A stretch of DNA of 64,000 nt from contig CAJSYZ010000010.1 of assembly GCA_910574455.1 (NCBI GenBank), positions 2,198,770-2,262,769 of the forward strand. The letters are read 5' to 3'. Of this stretch, positions 44,154 through 54,562 are shown one piece after another. The position numbers and the translations under genes are program-made. The notes below the pieces were generated by a model, which did no database searches, was not told the origin of the DNA, and saw nothing but the letters and a program-made list of their open reading frames with translations. The stretch comes from Trichaptum fuscoviolaceum. Lineage: Eukaryota; Basidiomycota; Agaricomycetes; Hymenochaetales; Trichaptaceae. Each line of letters begins with the position of its first letter. The stretch's first letter is position 1.

Positions 44154-44878
44154 TGATTGACACACTACGTGTCTTACAGTGGAATGCTGGCCGCTCACTA
44201 TCAGCAATTCATTCCATTTTCCCTTCTCTTGCTAACAGTCCAGACCCTCCACACCTTCTTTTGATACAGGAACCGCCCTGGTACAAAATCGGCACCCAAC
44301 CATCACTTACTAATCCTGAGGGAGATGATGTCTTCAATGTCCCATCAATCCCAGGGTATGTCCCATGCCTACCACCAGCCACCCGTCCTAGAGTGGTGAC
44401 ATATGTCTCTCGGACCATTCCACCATCCTCATGGTCTATTGTCGGCGCAGCCTCTCATGGCACTGACGTCCTGACTATTGAGGTCCGTTCCACCCACACT
44501 GTCCGCCTCTGCAACTACTATGGTCAGCAGGCACCGGACAGGGCGGAGTACAACCCCAGATACCCAGGTGAGTCGTTTCTATTTAGTCTCACTCCGGCAA
44601 TGGCCGCCTCCCTCACAATTGCCGGTGACTTCAATTGCCGGCACTGTTTGTGGTCCGATCTCGCCTGCACTACTGCAGAGTCTAACAGGGCGCAACCCCT
44701 TGATGACTTCTTCAGAGAGCATGGCCATGAACCTGCCCATCACCCAGACATTGATCATACTCGTCCGGGCAAAGATGGGCCGCACTGTCCCATTGACATG
44801 GTCTGGGCAGCGCCAAACATCCCTCCTGAGCAAGTGATGGACACATTCACTAGCTCGCCATCTCCCTGTTGGAACTAG
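44153..44878 (+). CDS. LINE ORF2, APE-type endonuclease part
   Basis: It starts MIDTLRVLQWNAGRSLSAIH, carrying the first catalytic Asn motif, then LLLIQEPPW (Glu), IAGDFNCRHCLWS (Asp/Asn) and the distal DMVWA region. These are landmarks of the apurinic-endonuclease-like domain that nicks target DNA. The frame ends in TAG inside the tRNA-derived insert at about 44876. The natural continuation is found in frame at about 45087 (LSDHTILKWALP, which carries the final catalytic SDH motif). Confidence 0.87.
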   Translation: MIDTLRVLQWNAGRSLSAIHSIFPSLANSPDPPHLLLIQEPPWYKIGTQPSLTNPEGDDVFNVPSIPGYVPCLPPATRPRVVTYVSRTIPPSSWSIVGAASHGTDVLTIEVRSTHTVRLCNYYGQQAPDRAEYNPRYPGESFLFSLTPAMAASLTIAGDFNCRHCLWSDLACTTAESNRAQPLDDFFREHGHEPAHHPDIDHTRPGKDGPHCPIDMVWAAPNIPPEQVMDTFTSSPSPCWN

Positions 44879-45085
44879 CCAATTGATAGCCCAGACACAA
44901 GTCTGACTTCTGAACAATTGTGTCAGAATTCGCAGGTGAAGAGCCTGTAGTATAGGGAATGTTAAGGCCCTATAGGCTTGTCTCACCACTACTACTACAA
45001 TGGGCCGGTAGCTCAGTGGTAGAGTGTCCAGTTTAGATAACAGATGGTCCCTCCCGGGTTCAATCCCCGGCTGGTCCAATATTCT
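44875..45085 (+). mobile_element. tRNA-derived SINE-like insertion in LINE ORF2
   Basis: About 210 bp separating LINE endonuclease residues from its SDH motif. It ends with a 76-nt tRNA-like part. A CTACTACTAC microsatellite precedes the tRNA part. No clear target duplication was found, so the exact borders are uncertain. Confidence 0.6.
45002..45077 (+). repeat. tRNA-like sequence with pol III A and B boxes
   Basis: 76 nt with acceptor GGGCCGG pairing CTGGTCC (wobbles included), D arm GCTC/GAGT and a perfect T arm CCGGG-TTCAATC-CCCGG. The anticodon arm does not fold, so it is not a functional tRNA. Box A TAGCTCAGTGG and box B GGTTCAATCCC are present. Confidence 0.65.
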
Positions 45086-45086
45086 T

Positions 45087-46190
45087 TAATACTCCCCTTT
45101 CTGATCACACCATTCTCAAATGGGCGCTGCCAGTGGGACCCTTTGTCCACCCGCCGCACCCCCCCAAGCTAACTCCTGAGGATAGAGAGGCTTGGTGTGC
45201 AGTTGCCTTCCCCTTGTTGCAGGACGCATTTGCGCTCCCTGCTACTGACACTACTTTACTAGATGCAAAAGCCAAGGTCATACAGAGCACCCTGGTAGCG
45301 GCTATGCAGTCTATGACCAAGCCTCACAATCACTCGAAAACAGCAGTACCCTGGTGGTCAGCTAAGTGCTCAGCCTCCCTCGCGGCTATCAAAGAAGCCC
45401 CCACTGCGCGCTTGCGCGCAGCTGCCAAATGTGCCTTCAAGGCAACTACCAGGGCAGCGCACCGCCTCTTCTATTCCGAGCAGGTGCAGGAGGCTAACTC
45501 CACCAACATCTGGAACTGGGCCAAGCGTGGCCTGGGTGTCCGCCCTACTCCAGTACCCTCACTGCGCAAGGCAGATGGCACCTTCACCAGTACAGAGCAG
45601 GAGAAAGGTGAGTTGTTCCACTCAACATATTTTCCCCCTCCTCCATCACTCTCAGCAGCGGGCCAAGGCCCGCTGCCTCCTCCTTCCTCCAGTGCGCCTC
45701 CAATACTTATGAAAGAGCTTATGGACGCACTGGCCGGCACTTCCAACTTGTCAGCCCCTGGCCCCTCGGGCGTTGGATACCGTCCCCTTAAGTGGGTGAT
45801 AGCATCCTATGCTAAAGAGGTGCTAACTTTGTTCAACGACTGTCTGCGCTTGGGCCACCACCCAGCGTGCTGGCGGATAACAAAGGTAGTAATGCTAAGG
45901 AAGCCAAACAAGAAGGATCCATTCTCGCTGCGTTCATACCGACCCATTACTCTTGAGGAGACCTTAGGGAAACTCCTTGAGAAGATCATTGCTAACCGGC
46001 TCCAGTACTTGGCCAACACCAAGAACTGGCTGCCACCCACCCAGTATGGGGGATGTCAAGGACACTCTGTCTATGACGCTGCCCAGCACCTTTTACAGAT
46101 TGTGGAGAAAGCCCAGTCAGAGGGCCTGGTGTGTTCTGCCCTAGCGGTGGACATACAGGGTTTCTTTGATTTGGTGTACACACAACACCT
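45087..46190 (+). pseudogene. LINE ORF2, reverse transcriptase start (truncated)
   Basis: It continues the endonuclease (SDHTILKWALPVGPF), then the pre-RT region, then RT motifs SAPGPSGVGYRPLKW, WRITKVVMLRKPNKKDP, SLRSYRPITLEETLGKLLEK, YGGCQGHSVYDAAQHLL and AVDIQGFFDLV (motif A with the first catalytic Asp). The frame is lost at 46190 where the poly-T of the opposite LINE begins; YMDD-type motif C is absent. Confidence 0.88.
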
Positions 46191-46551
46191 ACTTTTTTTT
46201 TTTTTCTTTTTTTTTGGCTTTATTATTCCTGCAGCATAGCTAAGTACATGACCTATCTACAACGGAGGCGCCCATCATCGAGGTAAACTACGAAACTGGG
46301 CAGGCAGTGCCCGCCACCGAAGATGGCGGCTAAGTGGGCGCACCGCCTATTAAAGAAGGGAAAGGAAGAGGAGAGATTGGTTTACATATCACCACGCCCA
46401 TGTCAAGGCGCAGGTGAACCTACACTACAAGCACAGACGAAGTTTAGAAAAGAGGGCGCGTCCGGGCACAGTACCTGGGCGTTAACCTGCGTAGAGCACT
46501 GTTCTGTCTGGGATCACTGGTGCCTCATACATAGAAGAAAAGTAAGTTGCA

Positions 46552-49040
46552 TCAGAGATCAAGAGGAGGGTCTGAAACGTGACCGTTAAAATCATAAAGA
46601 TCCGGGTCCATGTCCTGAGTGCGTGGTCCAAGGGTGCGCCGTACGTACACACGAAGGGTCGTCAGGTCCATGTCCTGGTCGGTAGGCAGGCCATCTAGCT
46701 CCATCATCGCAAATGCAAGGCGGATGGCAGCTGAGGTGCGCTGAGTGCGGCGGTTGAGATGCCGAGTGAACTTAAGCCACTTGCGAATCACGTTGATGAG
46801 GGGTTCATCTGCCCACTCTGTGCGGTGGGCTGGGAGTGGGGTGCCTTTGGGTCAGACCTTACCAATCCAAGGGCGGAAAGTCTTGCAACCACCAAGTATG
46901 TGGGCGGCGGTCTGGGCAGGCCAAGGTGGGTGATTGTGCCAACGACAGTAGCTGATCAGGCCATTTCTGTGCCTATATTCTGGGCTCATGCACATCCAGT
47001 ACGCCCCGAAGGGGCCAGCTGTCACGACGTGACATATCCCTCTTCCCCTTTGGGGCGCATCCCGGGGATTTCCCCGAATCCCGCCGGGATATCTTGCCCT
47101 TGGGAAATATCCCGGGGCATTCCCTTCGGGATCTCTCCCTTTCGGGATTTATCCCGGGTTCTTACCTTATGGACTTTCCCGAAGCCTCTTTCCCCTCATC
47201 CTCTTGTCTTTCCTCATGTTCCCCACCTGTTTCCCTCATTCCTCCTTCATTACTCCGATTTACCAATGCCCCTACACATGTTCTGTCACTCCTTTGTTGT
47301 TCCTTTCCAATTCCTGTCTTAGCCTTACATGTGTGAGGCCTCATTGCCTACCGCATTGCCCGCATCCCCGATTTTCCCACGCTTCCGGAATCCCGGTATC
47401 TCTGTCCTTTCTCTATATAAATACATAGCATTTGTACATAGATACCTTGACTCGAATATCATAAGTCTTTGGGCCTAGCTAGTGGCCAGGCTTTTGAGAT
47501 CCACCATGCCTTCATCTTGTCTCCAAATCTAGCTTGCTTGTTGTCTAGTGGTCTGGACTACCTTTTGTGTTTGACCCGGACGTCTTGAGCCTTGCGGGGG
47601 AGCACCCCGAAGTCCCCTTGTCGTCGGTCACCTTTGTCAGATGCCGGAAGCCCCGGATCCTGGTTATACTCGTCTCTCTTCTCTGTTCTCTTTGCTTCAC
47701 TCTTAGATTCGATCTCGCAGGACATCATGTCTTGATAGGCATGATCATGTTTACAATAGACAAGACACCACAAGGCATGCATCGGGTCCAAGCCTGACAC
47801 CAGCGCAGCAGAGGACTTGAGCAACTGCTGAGATCTCAGCGCGGGGGTAGGTGTCTGACATCTCCATGAGTGCGCGCGGACGTCGTTTTGGTGGGCCTGT
47901 GATTGCCAAGTATTTGTCGGCAGTGGAGGCAGTGGCATGGGCAAGGTGAGCCTCCCATTGCTTCTGGGCGTTAAGGGTATTCTGCTCGCGGAGGGCGGAT
48001 ATCGAAGGAAGGGAGGATGAGGGTGGCAGTTCTGTGGCTTTCTTTGCCTCTTCATCAGCCCATTTGTTTCCTGGGACGCCTGAGTGACCCGGGCACCAGT
48101 GAAACTCGATTGTGAGGTTGAGGTGAATGTCCAGCAGGTTGGTGATGCCTGCTTTCCAAGCGAGTAGTAGGTGGGCGCCAGGTGCTGATGGCCAGTTGTG
48201 GACGAGGCGAAGGGCGGTGAGCGAATCTGACATGAAGACAATGGACTCCACTTCCAGGAGGTGGCGGCCGAAGTGAGAGGCAGCCCAAGCTGGAGCAGAC
48301 GCAAGGGAGAAAATCTCAGCGTCAGTAGCAGTGGCGATTTTGGGGGAAGCGCAGTGTCTGAAGCCCAAGCGATGTTGACCGCGCATAGCAACAATAGCTG
48401 AGCCAGACTTGTGCTCGAGTCTGGAGCCATCTGTGAAGATCTGGACGGAGGATGTGGTGCACAGAGAGTTGGCAGATGAGACAAACGCCTGGCGAGTGTC
48501 AGTGTCAACGGGACCGGCAGGAATGGCAAACTTGAGGCGTCCTCCAGCAAAAGCAAGTGGATCCTCCCAGGGAGAGTGTGTGTACGCAGGGACCTGTTGG
48601 GCAATCGGGACACGGTCGGCAAGTGAAGAAGAGTACAGGCGGGGTTTTTGTGCTGCAGGAATAGCACGTCTACCTACGGAATGAGGAGTGTGCCAAAGGC
48701 GAAGAGCATGATTAGTTTTAAGATAGTTAAAATAAAACTGAAATGGAAGCATAGAGCAAAGATAATTGGTGCTTAGCGGTGAAGCGCCTCGGTAAACACC
48801 AAGGATCCACCTGCAAGCGGTGTTTTGGACGCCCTGTAGACGAGCCACAAGGGTCTTCTGGCGGGTGCCAGTGTACCAAACCGGCGCAGCCCATGCGAGG
48901 ACTGTTCTGACGCAGGCTGAGTAAAGCTGGCGAAGGTTGAGGGCGGACATGCCTCGCTCTGTGTTGGCGAGCAGGCGAATGGCGGCAAGTGTTGAGAGGC
49001 CCTTGGAGCGCATGCGCTCAACATGGGGTTTGAAAGACAA
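46552..49040 (-). pseudogene. LINE ORF2 C-terminal part with RNase H domain, split by a solo LTR
   Basis: The first part (to about 47805) includes post-RT sequence (SFKPHVERMRSKGLSTLAAI, TVLAWAAPVWYTGTR) and an RNase H domain with VQIFTDGSRLEHKSG, ATATDAEIFSL, VFMSDSLTALR and WCPGHSGVPGNKWADEEAK, the expected D-E-D-D pattern. After the solo LTR, coding similarity resumes (AQTAAHILGGCKTFRPWIG, then WLKFTRHLNRRTQRTSAAIR) with an internal TGA near 46857. The encoded fragment would help remove RNA during target-primed reverse transcription. Confidence 0.87.
47020..47799 (+). repeat. Solo LTR, family C (copy C1, 780 bp)
   Basis: Starts TGTCACGACGTGACA and ends CAAGCCTGACA. Both sides carry the 5-bp duplication CCAGC. 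A TATATAAATA box is at about 47413. The LINE reading frame flanks it on both sides. Confidence 0.92.
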
Positions 49041-49056
49041 GGCCGGGTCCCACCAG

Positions 49057-49523
49057 TGTTACGTCTCAACTTACGGTCTCGTATAGTTGGGGAACGCAAC
49101 GTTAAGTTGCTCAGTGATAGCGGAGCTAGGGCTCAACACTAAGTGTTGTATGGACAAAGGCCTACGATGTAGAGTAGAGAGAAACAGATGTATAGCAGAG
49201 ACTAGAGACGGGGGGTTTGACAAAGGAGATCGAACTTAGAGTTCGATCATGCTAAGTACAGGGGTTTATATACTGTAGCTGCGGAGCAAGGGTACATCGG
49301 AAGATGAGTAAGAAGAGAACAATAAGAGAGTAGACGATAGGCTACTAATAATAGTGTGAGAGCGATGGGCAGAGGGTTAGGGCAAAGGGTACATGTGTAA
49401 CATCGGGATTGGCTGAGGGTTGAGGGTTACATCGGAGGATGACTGAGCAGAACAAGAATAGAAACAAATAGGGCGAAGGGTTCGGAGTAATGGGGGCCGC
49501 TGACATAGTAAGAAAACGTAACA
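49057..49523 (-). repeat. G2 3' LTR (family D, copy D3, 467 bp)
   Basis: Near-identical to D1. It is preceded (minus strand) by the purine-rich AAGAACGGGGTAA. It sits inside the minus-strand LINE. Confidence 0.88.
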
Positions 49524-49671
49524 TTACCCCGTTCTTAAATTGAAATGTAGTGGAAATCAGTAAAGAAAATGGCCGTTATAGGGACAAATTAAGTCCAATA
49601 GACAATAAGGAAAAACATGCCATATAAGCGAAGTTAACGCCAATAGGGTATCCAGGTTAGCAACAGGTGCT

Positions 49672-50495
49672 TTAGTTGCTTGCAGGTGGGTTTCTCTTTG
49701 TTACACATTGTTGAGCAATTTGGTTAGATGCGCATTCATCGTCATGACCATCGTGTTGTCCACATGAGGGGCATGTATACTTGGGGCATCCAATGATGGT
49801 GTGTCCAGGTGCACGTATGTTGCAGTATGAACATGTATAAAATTCGCAGGTGGACGCGGCCAGGTTGTAGTGGTGGTTGACAGCGGAGTGTTGTGTGCAT
49901 TCCTTGGGGTCCAAGGACATAGACGTAAAAGGATTGTTGTCGACTTTCGGGCTGTATGTGGGTGAGGGTGGGGCTGTGTTGACACGATACTCTTGGTCTT
50001 CTTGTAACTGTGTTGGTGATTGTAGACGAATGGGTTCAGACAGGCGATTGATGAGTTCTTTGCGTTCTGGGACTTGAGTGCCGACGGAGTGAAGGGGTGG
50101 GTGAGGTACTTGGTCAGCAAGGTCTTTAGTGAGGTCGATGATGTCGTCATCAGTGGTGAGGTCAATGACCAATGGGGCAAATAACTCTTGAGGCGCTGTT
50201 TCAAGGAGTTCCGTGAGGGCAAATCGTCGCATGTCTTGGAATGACTCTTGAGTCCGTCACAGGAGATGGAGAGCTCCTTCGATAGGGTCCAGTTGGCAAG
50301 AAGAGGAGTGTCATCATATGTTGATTGACTTAGGCGTTGGTGGAAGGTGCGAGTTGAGAATAATTCAAGGATCTGGCGAGATTGCAAGGGTTTGTGGGTG
50401 TCGAGGTGTAAGGCTGGTGGTTGGAGAGATGATGTGTATGAACGAAATAAGGGGTTGTGACGAGATGGGTTGCGTTGGGAACGGGCGGGTGGCAT
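49672..50495 (-). pseudogene. G2 downstream ORF with Cys/His-rich end, frameshifted
   Basis: The first frame starts MPPARSQRNPSRHNPLFRSY and reaches SCDGLKSHSKTCDD near 50235. The continuation lies in another frame (RRFALTELLETAPQELFAPL, VIDLTTDDDIIDLTKD) and ends with a Cys/His cluster CEFYTCSYCNIRAPGHTIIG then CPKYTCPSCGQHDGHDDEC, a probable zinc-binding module. It sits 3' of pol, the position of env-like genes, but there is no signal peptide or membrane helix. Function unknown. Confidence 0.6.
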
Positions 50496-50498
50496 GAC

Positions 50499-50936
50499 TT
50501 AGAGGGAATGAGTCGGACAGTTGTAGTGACAGCAACTGCAGGTGCAATAGGGGTCAGAGTGGCGAGGTTCAAAGTGGCTGAAATGATGACAATGTCGGAC
50601 AATGAGTCGAGTGATTGTGAGTGGGGGTTGAACACGAGCAGATTTGTTGAAATAGTCAATGAGTCGGTGGGCGTAATCAGGGTTGTTAAAGAAGGTGTGG
50701 ATGAGAAATACCGAGATTGTTGGGATGTAGAGTCCAAGTCCGGTGGGGGGTTTGAAGTACTTGTACTCCCAGTCTGGGTCATAGTGGTCTTTGGACCAAG
50801 CTCCGGAATATACAGGTTGGACAGCGTCCAGGTAATGGGGGCGAGTTGGAATCGAGGTAGTCGGTAATGCAACAGTATGGGGTTCAGGTGTGGGTGGCTG
50901 TTTGTTTGATGGGGAGAGTGTATAGTCGTTTATGAT
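50499..50936 (-). CDS. G2 downstream ORF, upstream part, unknown
   Basis: An open frame from the family C insertion boundary reads TLSPSNKQPPTPEPHTVALP, then DYFNKSARVQPPLTITRLIV and ends with a Cys/His-rich tail (HCHHFSHFEPRHSDPYCTCSCCHYNC). It was probably once continuous with the chromodomain side across the insertion. No family recognised. Confidence 0.45.
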   Translation of the reverse strand: MINDYTLSPSNKQPPTPEPHTVALPTTSIPTRPHYLDAVQPVYSGAWSKDHYDPDWEYKYFKPPTGLGLYIPTISVFLIHTFFNNPDYAHRLIDYFNKSARVQPPLTITRLIVRHCHHFSHFEPRHSDPYCTCSCCHYNCPTHSL

Positions 50937-51763
50937 TGTCAGGCTTGGACCCGATGCATGCCTTGTGGTGTCTTGTCTATCGTAAACAAATGAGATCATG
51001 CCTATCGAGACATGATGTCCTGCGAGATCGAATCTAAGAGCGAGGCAAAGAGAACAGAGACGAGAGACGAGTATAACCAGGATCCGGGGCTTCCGGCATC
51101 CGACAAGGGTGACCGACGACGAGGGGACTTCGGGGTGCTCCCGCGCAAGGCTCGAGACGTCCGGGTCAAACACAAAAGATAGTCTAGAGCACTAGACAAC
51201 AAGCAAGCTAGATTTGCAGACAAGACGAAGGCATGGTGGATCTCGAAAGCCTGGCCACTAGCTAGGCCCAAAGACTTATGATATTCGAGTCCAGGTATCT
51301 ATGTACAAATGCTATGGGTTTATATAGAGAAAGGACAGAGATACCGGGATTCCGGAAGCGTGGGAAAATCGGGGATGCGGGCAATGCGGTAGACAATGAG
51401 GCCTTGCACATGTAGAGCTAAGGCAGGAAATGGAAAGGAATAACAAAGGAGTGACAGAACATGTGTAGAACATTGGAAAATCGGAGTAATGAAGGAGGAA
51501 TGAGGAAAACAGGTGGGGAACATGAGGAAAGACAAGAGGATGAGAGGAAAGAGACTTCGGGAAAGTCCATAAGGTAAGAACCCGGGATGAATCCCGAAAG
51601 GGAGAGATCCCGAAGGGAATGGACCCCGGGATAAATCCCGAAAGGGAGAGATCCCGAAGGGAATGCCCCGGGATATTTCCCAAGGGCAAGATATCCCAGG
51701 CAGGATTTGGGAAAATCCCCGGGATGCGCCCCGAAGGGGAAAGGGTTATGTCACATCGTGACA
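50937..51763 (-). repeat. Family C 3' LTR (copy C2)
   Basis: Begins TGTCAGGCTTGGACC on the plus strand and ends ATCGTGACA. Very similar to C3. TATATAAA on the minus strand near 51334. Confidence 0.92.
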
Positions 51764-54562
51764 GTTGCCCCCCCTTAACGGCCGAGCCCCGTCGAGGCCA
51801 AGGTCCCGTCTGCGCATGTGCAAAGACAACGGGAGTATAGCGTTGTGGACCAATGTTGTGATGAGGGAAGATATGTCGGATGTTCCCCAACATATGACGG
51901 AGCTGGTTGTTGTCCAAGAGGAAAGGCCACAGATACCATGGAAAGGGTGTGTTTTCTCAGATTGCGCAATTCTGCTATGCGCAAGCAAATCTCCTCCGTG
52001 GATAAGAGATATGGGCAAGTCAAAGGAAGAACCAGAGTGAGCAACAACAGTTGAAAGTGCAGCCCGAATGGGGTGTACAGGCGGCGAGCTATCAAATGTT
52101 GCTGCTAACCCGGTTGTCTGGAAGTTGTCACCAGCGATTGACGAGTTTTGCGCCGATTCGAGTGAACATTGGGCGATAGGGAAGCCCCCGAGAAGACGAA
52201 GACGAAGGTGTCTTTAGATTTGCGAAGGCCTGAATCAAGCCCGAGTTATGGGCAATGATTTTCGACGGTTGGGGCACGACAATGACATGGTTGTTGTCCC
52301 GAAGATGTTGCCGGCGATTGATGAGTTCTGCGTCGATTTGAGCGGGAGTTGGGCGGTGGGAAAGCCCTTGAGAAGACGCAGATGGGGGTGGCTTTGATTT
52401 TGCGAAGGCACGAATCAATCCCGAGTTATGGGTGATGTTTTCGTCCAAAAGGGGAAAGTGTGGTGGATGTGATGTCGAACCAACAAGGCCGCTGTGAGCT
52501 CAAAACTCAACAGATCGGCGCGATTGTTGCACGTATGCAAAGGGTGCATCGAGCAGAAGAGATTGATCGTCTGCGCGCAGAAATCGGCCCAGTAGTTGCT
52601 TCGTAATCGTTGAAGATAGGCGAAAATGTATGGTGAGGGTGAGGTCTGACACTGATAAGGGTGCCAACGCCTCAGATCTTTGCCGATACATTCGAAACTT
52701 CGTGAGGTATGTGTCCTAGCGTAGAACAACGTGCGTGCGCAAGGAGAGTGCAAACGAATCGACAGATGATGAGGAATGAGGGGGAGACTCAATGCCAAGA
52801 TGGTGAGCACTAAAAGTGATGTAGAGCGACAAGTACTGCACCAATAGCCCTGAAACTTCGCCCAACCAATCTACCCAGTCCTGACAACATATCCTCCAGG
52901 TTTTATCGAGATCTGATCAGTGGATGTATTGGAAAAGCGTCCGAAAAGGATGGCTCCTGTATGGCACTGGGTGCAACTTCATCCAGCAGTGCCATGCTGG
53001 GTTCAACACATGTCGGTAAGGGATTTTCGACTTTGAACTCCCGTAAATGGTCGCAGGTGTGCGCGGATGCCGCTCCTGCGATTGTTACACTTGATGGAAT
53101 AGAAAGCGATTCCAAAGACGAGCCATAACGATGTAGAAGAATGGTGGAGTAGCGCAGGTGTCGATCGTGGGCAAGTGTGATGCGCAGGCGTGCAATGCAT
53201 CACCAGGCTGGCGGCCGCGTTCTGTCTTGCGGTTTACCGCGCGGGCGAGGGAAGAGTGAGAGTGAACAGCGTGTTGTACGCCTCCTGTGAGGTCCGTAAA
53301 GTAAAGGCGGCCGATGGCAATAGAGATTGTTTGCTCCAATCGTCCGTGTGACGTGTCAGGATGGCGAGAACTGCGGGAATGGGGTTTGCGCCCGTAGATT
53401 GCAAGCGCAGATGCTTTGAAGGCAATACATGACCGTGCCAATCGTGGCTAAAGGCGAAGGAGGCGACCCGTCGTCGATTGTTTGCTCCAGTCGTCCGTGT
53501 GGGCCAGCGGGGAGGCAATACCGCCGTAGGCATCGCTCGAGTCGGCAAACTCCAACCAGGAGACATAGGAGAAGGCACAACACCAAGAAGGACTGTTGGC
53601 GGCAGCGCGCCAGCGTTTGTTTGGTCCAGTCGTCCGCGCGGGCCAGCGGGGGTGCCAGTAGTGCCGCAGGCATTGCTCGAGTCGGCGAACTTCAACCAGG
53701 AGACGAGGGCGACCAGAGTAAGTCGCGAGAATGATCTTCGGAGTATTAGAGGGTGAAGGTAGGGTTTACTATCTCCCTCTCTTATCCGGGGCCTTCAAAT
53801 GTTGGCGAAGGCGCGAATGTTGATGATGGAGTGCGTGCTTGCGCGCGCAAAGGGTTTGGTCGGGAAACCAGATGCAAGTAGTCGACTCTGCGTTGACAGA
53901 TGATTCTGCGACAGACAAGGACAACTCGCGAAGAGTGGTCCCGTCATTGCCAATGAATTCAGACAGCCCGGAGGCTGCTGTTTCCAAAGCGTCTGAGGTG
54001 TGTTACTTGTACCTCCTCGACGAGAATGCGCCATTGCCAGTTCTTGATCTGGATATCAAGTAGTTCTTCCAATCCTCAGAAACCATTCCCCGAGGTATCC
54101 AGCATTGAGTGAGAATTACTCAAGCAAATCGCGCGGATTGTTGATACGGAGGACATGGATCTTGAGGTGAGAGTCATTGAAGTATGCGGGTCGAGAACTT
54201 GCGAGTGTCGCGGGGCGGAAAATATCGAGAATTGCAGGGGAAAAAGTTGGGAAGATTCAAGGATAGGGATAGAAGAAGGTTTTCAGAGGTTTTTGTTAAA
54301 GGTTGAAAGGGAGCAAGAGGGTGATCTCAAAGTCGATGGTGGGGGAGTGAGGAGAAAGTGATGGCCGGATTTGGATGGGGTGAAAGCGCATATGCGCTAC
54401 ATCAAATGAACTGCGCGCATTCACGCAGGAAATTGGATATTAGAATTCAAAATAAAATAGATGATTAATGTGAAGATAAAGTAAAGAAATAAACCATCTG
54501 GAAGGTATGCTCTCCGTGGGGAGTCAGCAATTCGAACTCGCAGTAGGAGGACTCGAATATAC
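51764..54562 (-). other. Non-coding interior of the family C element
   Basis: 2.8 kb with only short ORFs of no recognised family. It contains two diverged direct repeats of about 140 bp offset by 180 bp (about 52121-52264 and 52301-52444), and a motif near GTTTGCTCCAGTCGTCCGTG repeated at about 53329, 53478 and 53616. Confidence 0.7.
54549..54560 (-). other. Family C primer binding site, self-complementary to LTR
   Basis: On the minus strand ATATTCGAGTCC starts 2 nt after the 5' LTR. It is the perfect complement of GGACTCGAATAT in the LTR (54918-54907), which lies 34 nt after TATATAAA (54952-54945). Confidence 0.7.

Larger units (their letters stand above)
43641..46190 (+). mobile_element. 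LINE-1-like non-LTR retrotransposon, plus-strand fragment
   Basis: Contains ORF1 (zinc knuckles), ORF2 endonuclease and the start of the reverse transcriptase. It is interrupted by a tRNA-derived insert (about 44875-45085) and broken inside RT by the poly(A) end of a second, opposite LINE. The 5' end is probably truncated near 43640. Confidence 0.88.
46193..49056 (-). mobile_element. LINE, minus-strand 3' fragment with poly(A) tail
   Basis: On the plus strand it starts with a T-rich run (46193-46215), the complement of a poly(A) tail. It contains the LINE C-terminal coding region 49040-46552, interrupted by a solo LTR (47020-47799). Its 5' side is cut at 49057 by the G2 LTR. Confidence 0.85.

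Noticed and set aside
45002..45077. Functional tRNA gene
   Set aside because: The acceptor and T arm fold, but the anticodon arm does not and the sequence lies inside an insertion in a LINE.
49672..50936. Envelope gene of a retrovirus-like element
   Set aside because: No signal peptide, furin-type site or transmembrane helix; the Cys/His clusters suggest a zinc-binding protein instead.
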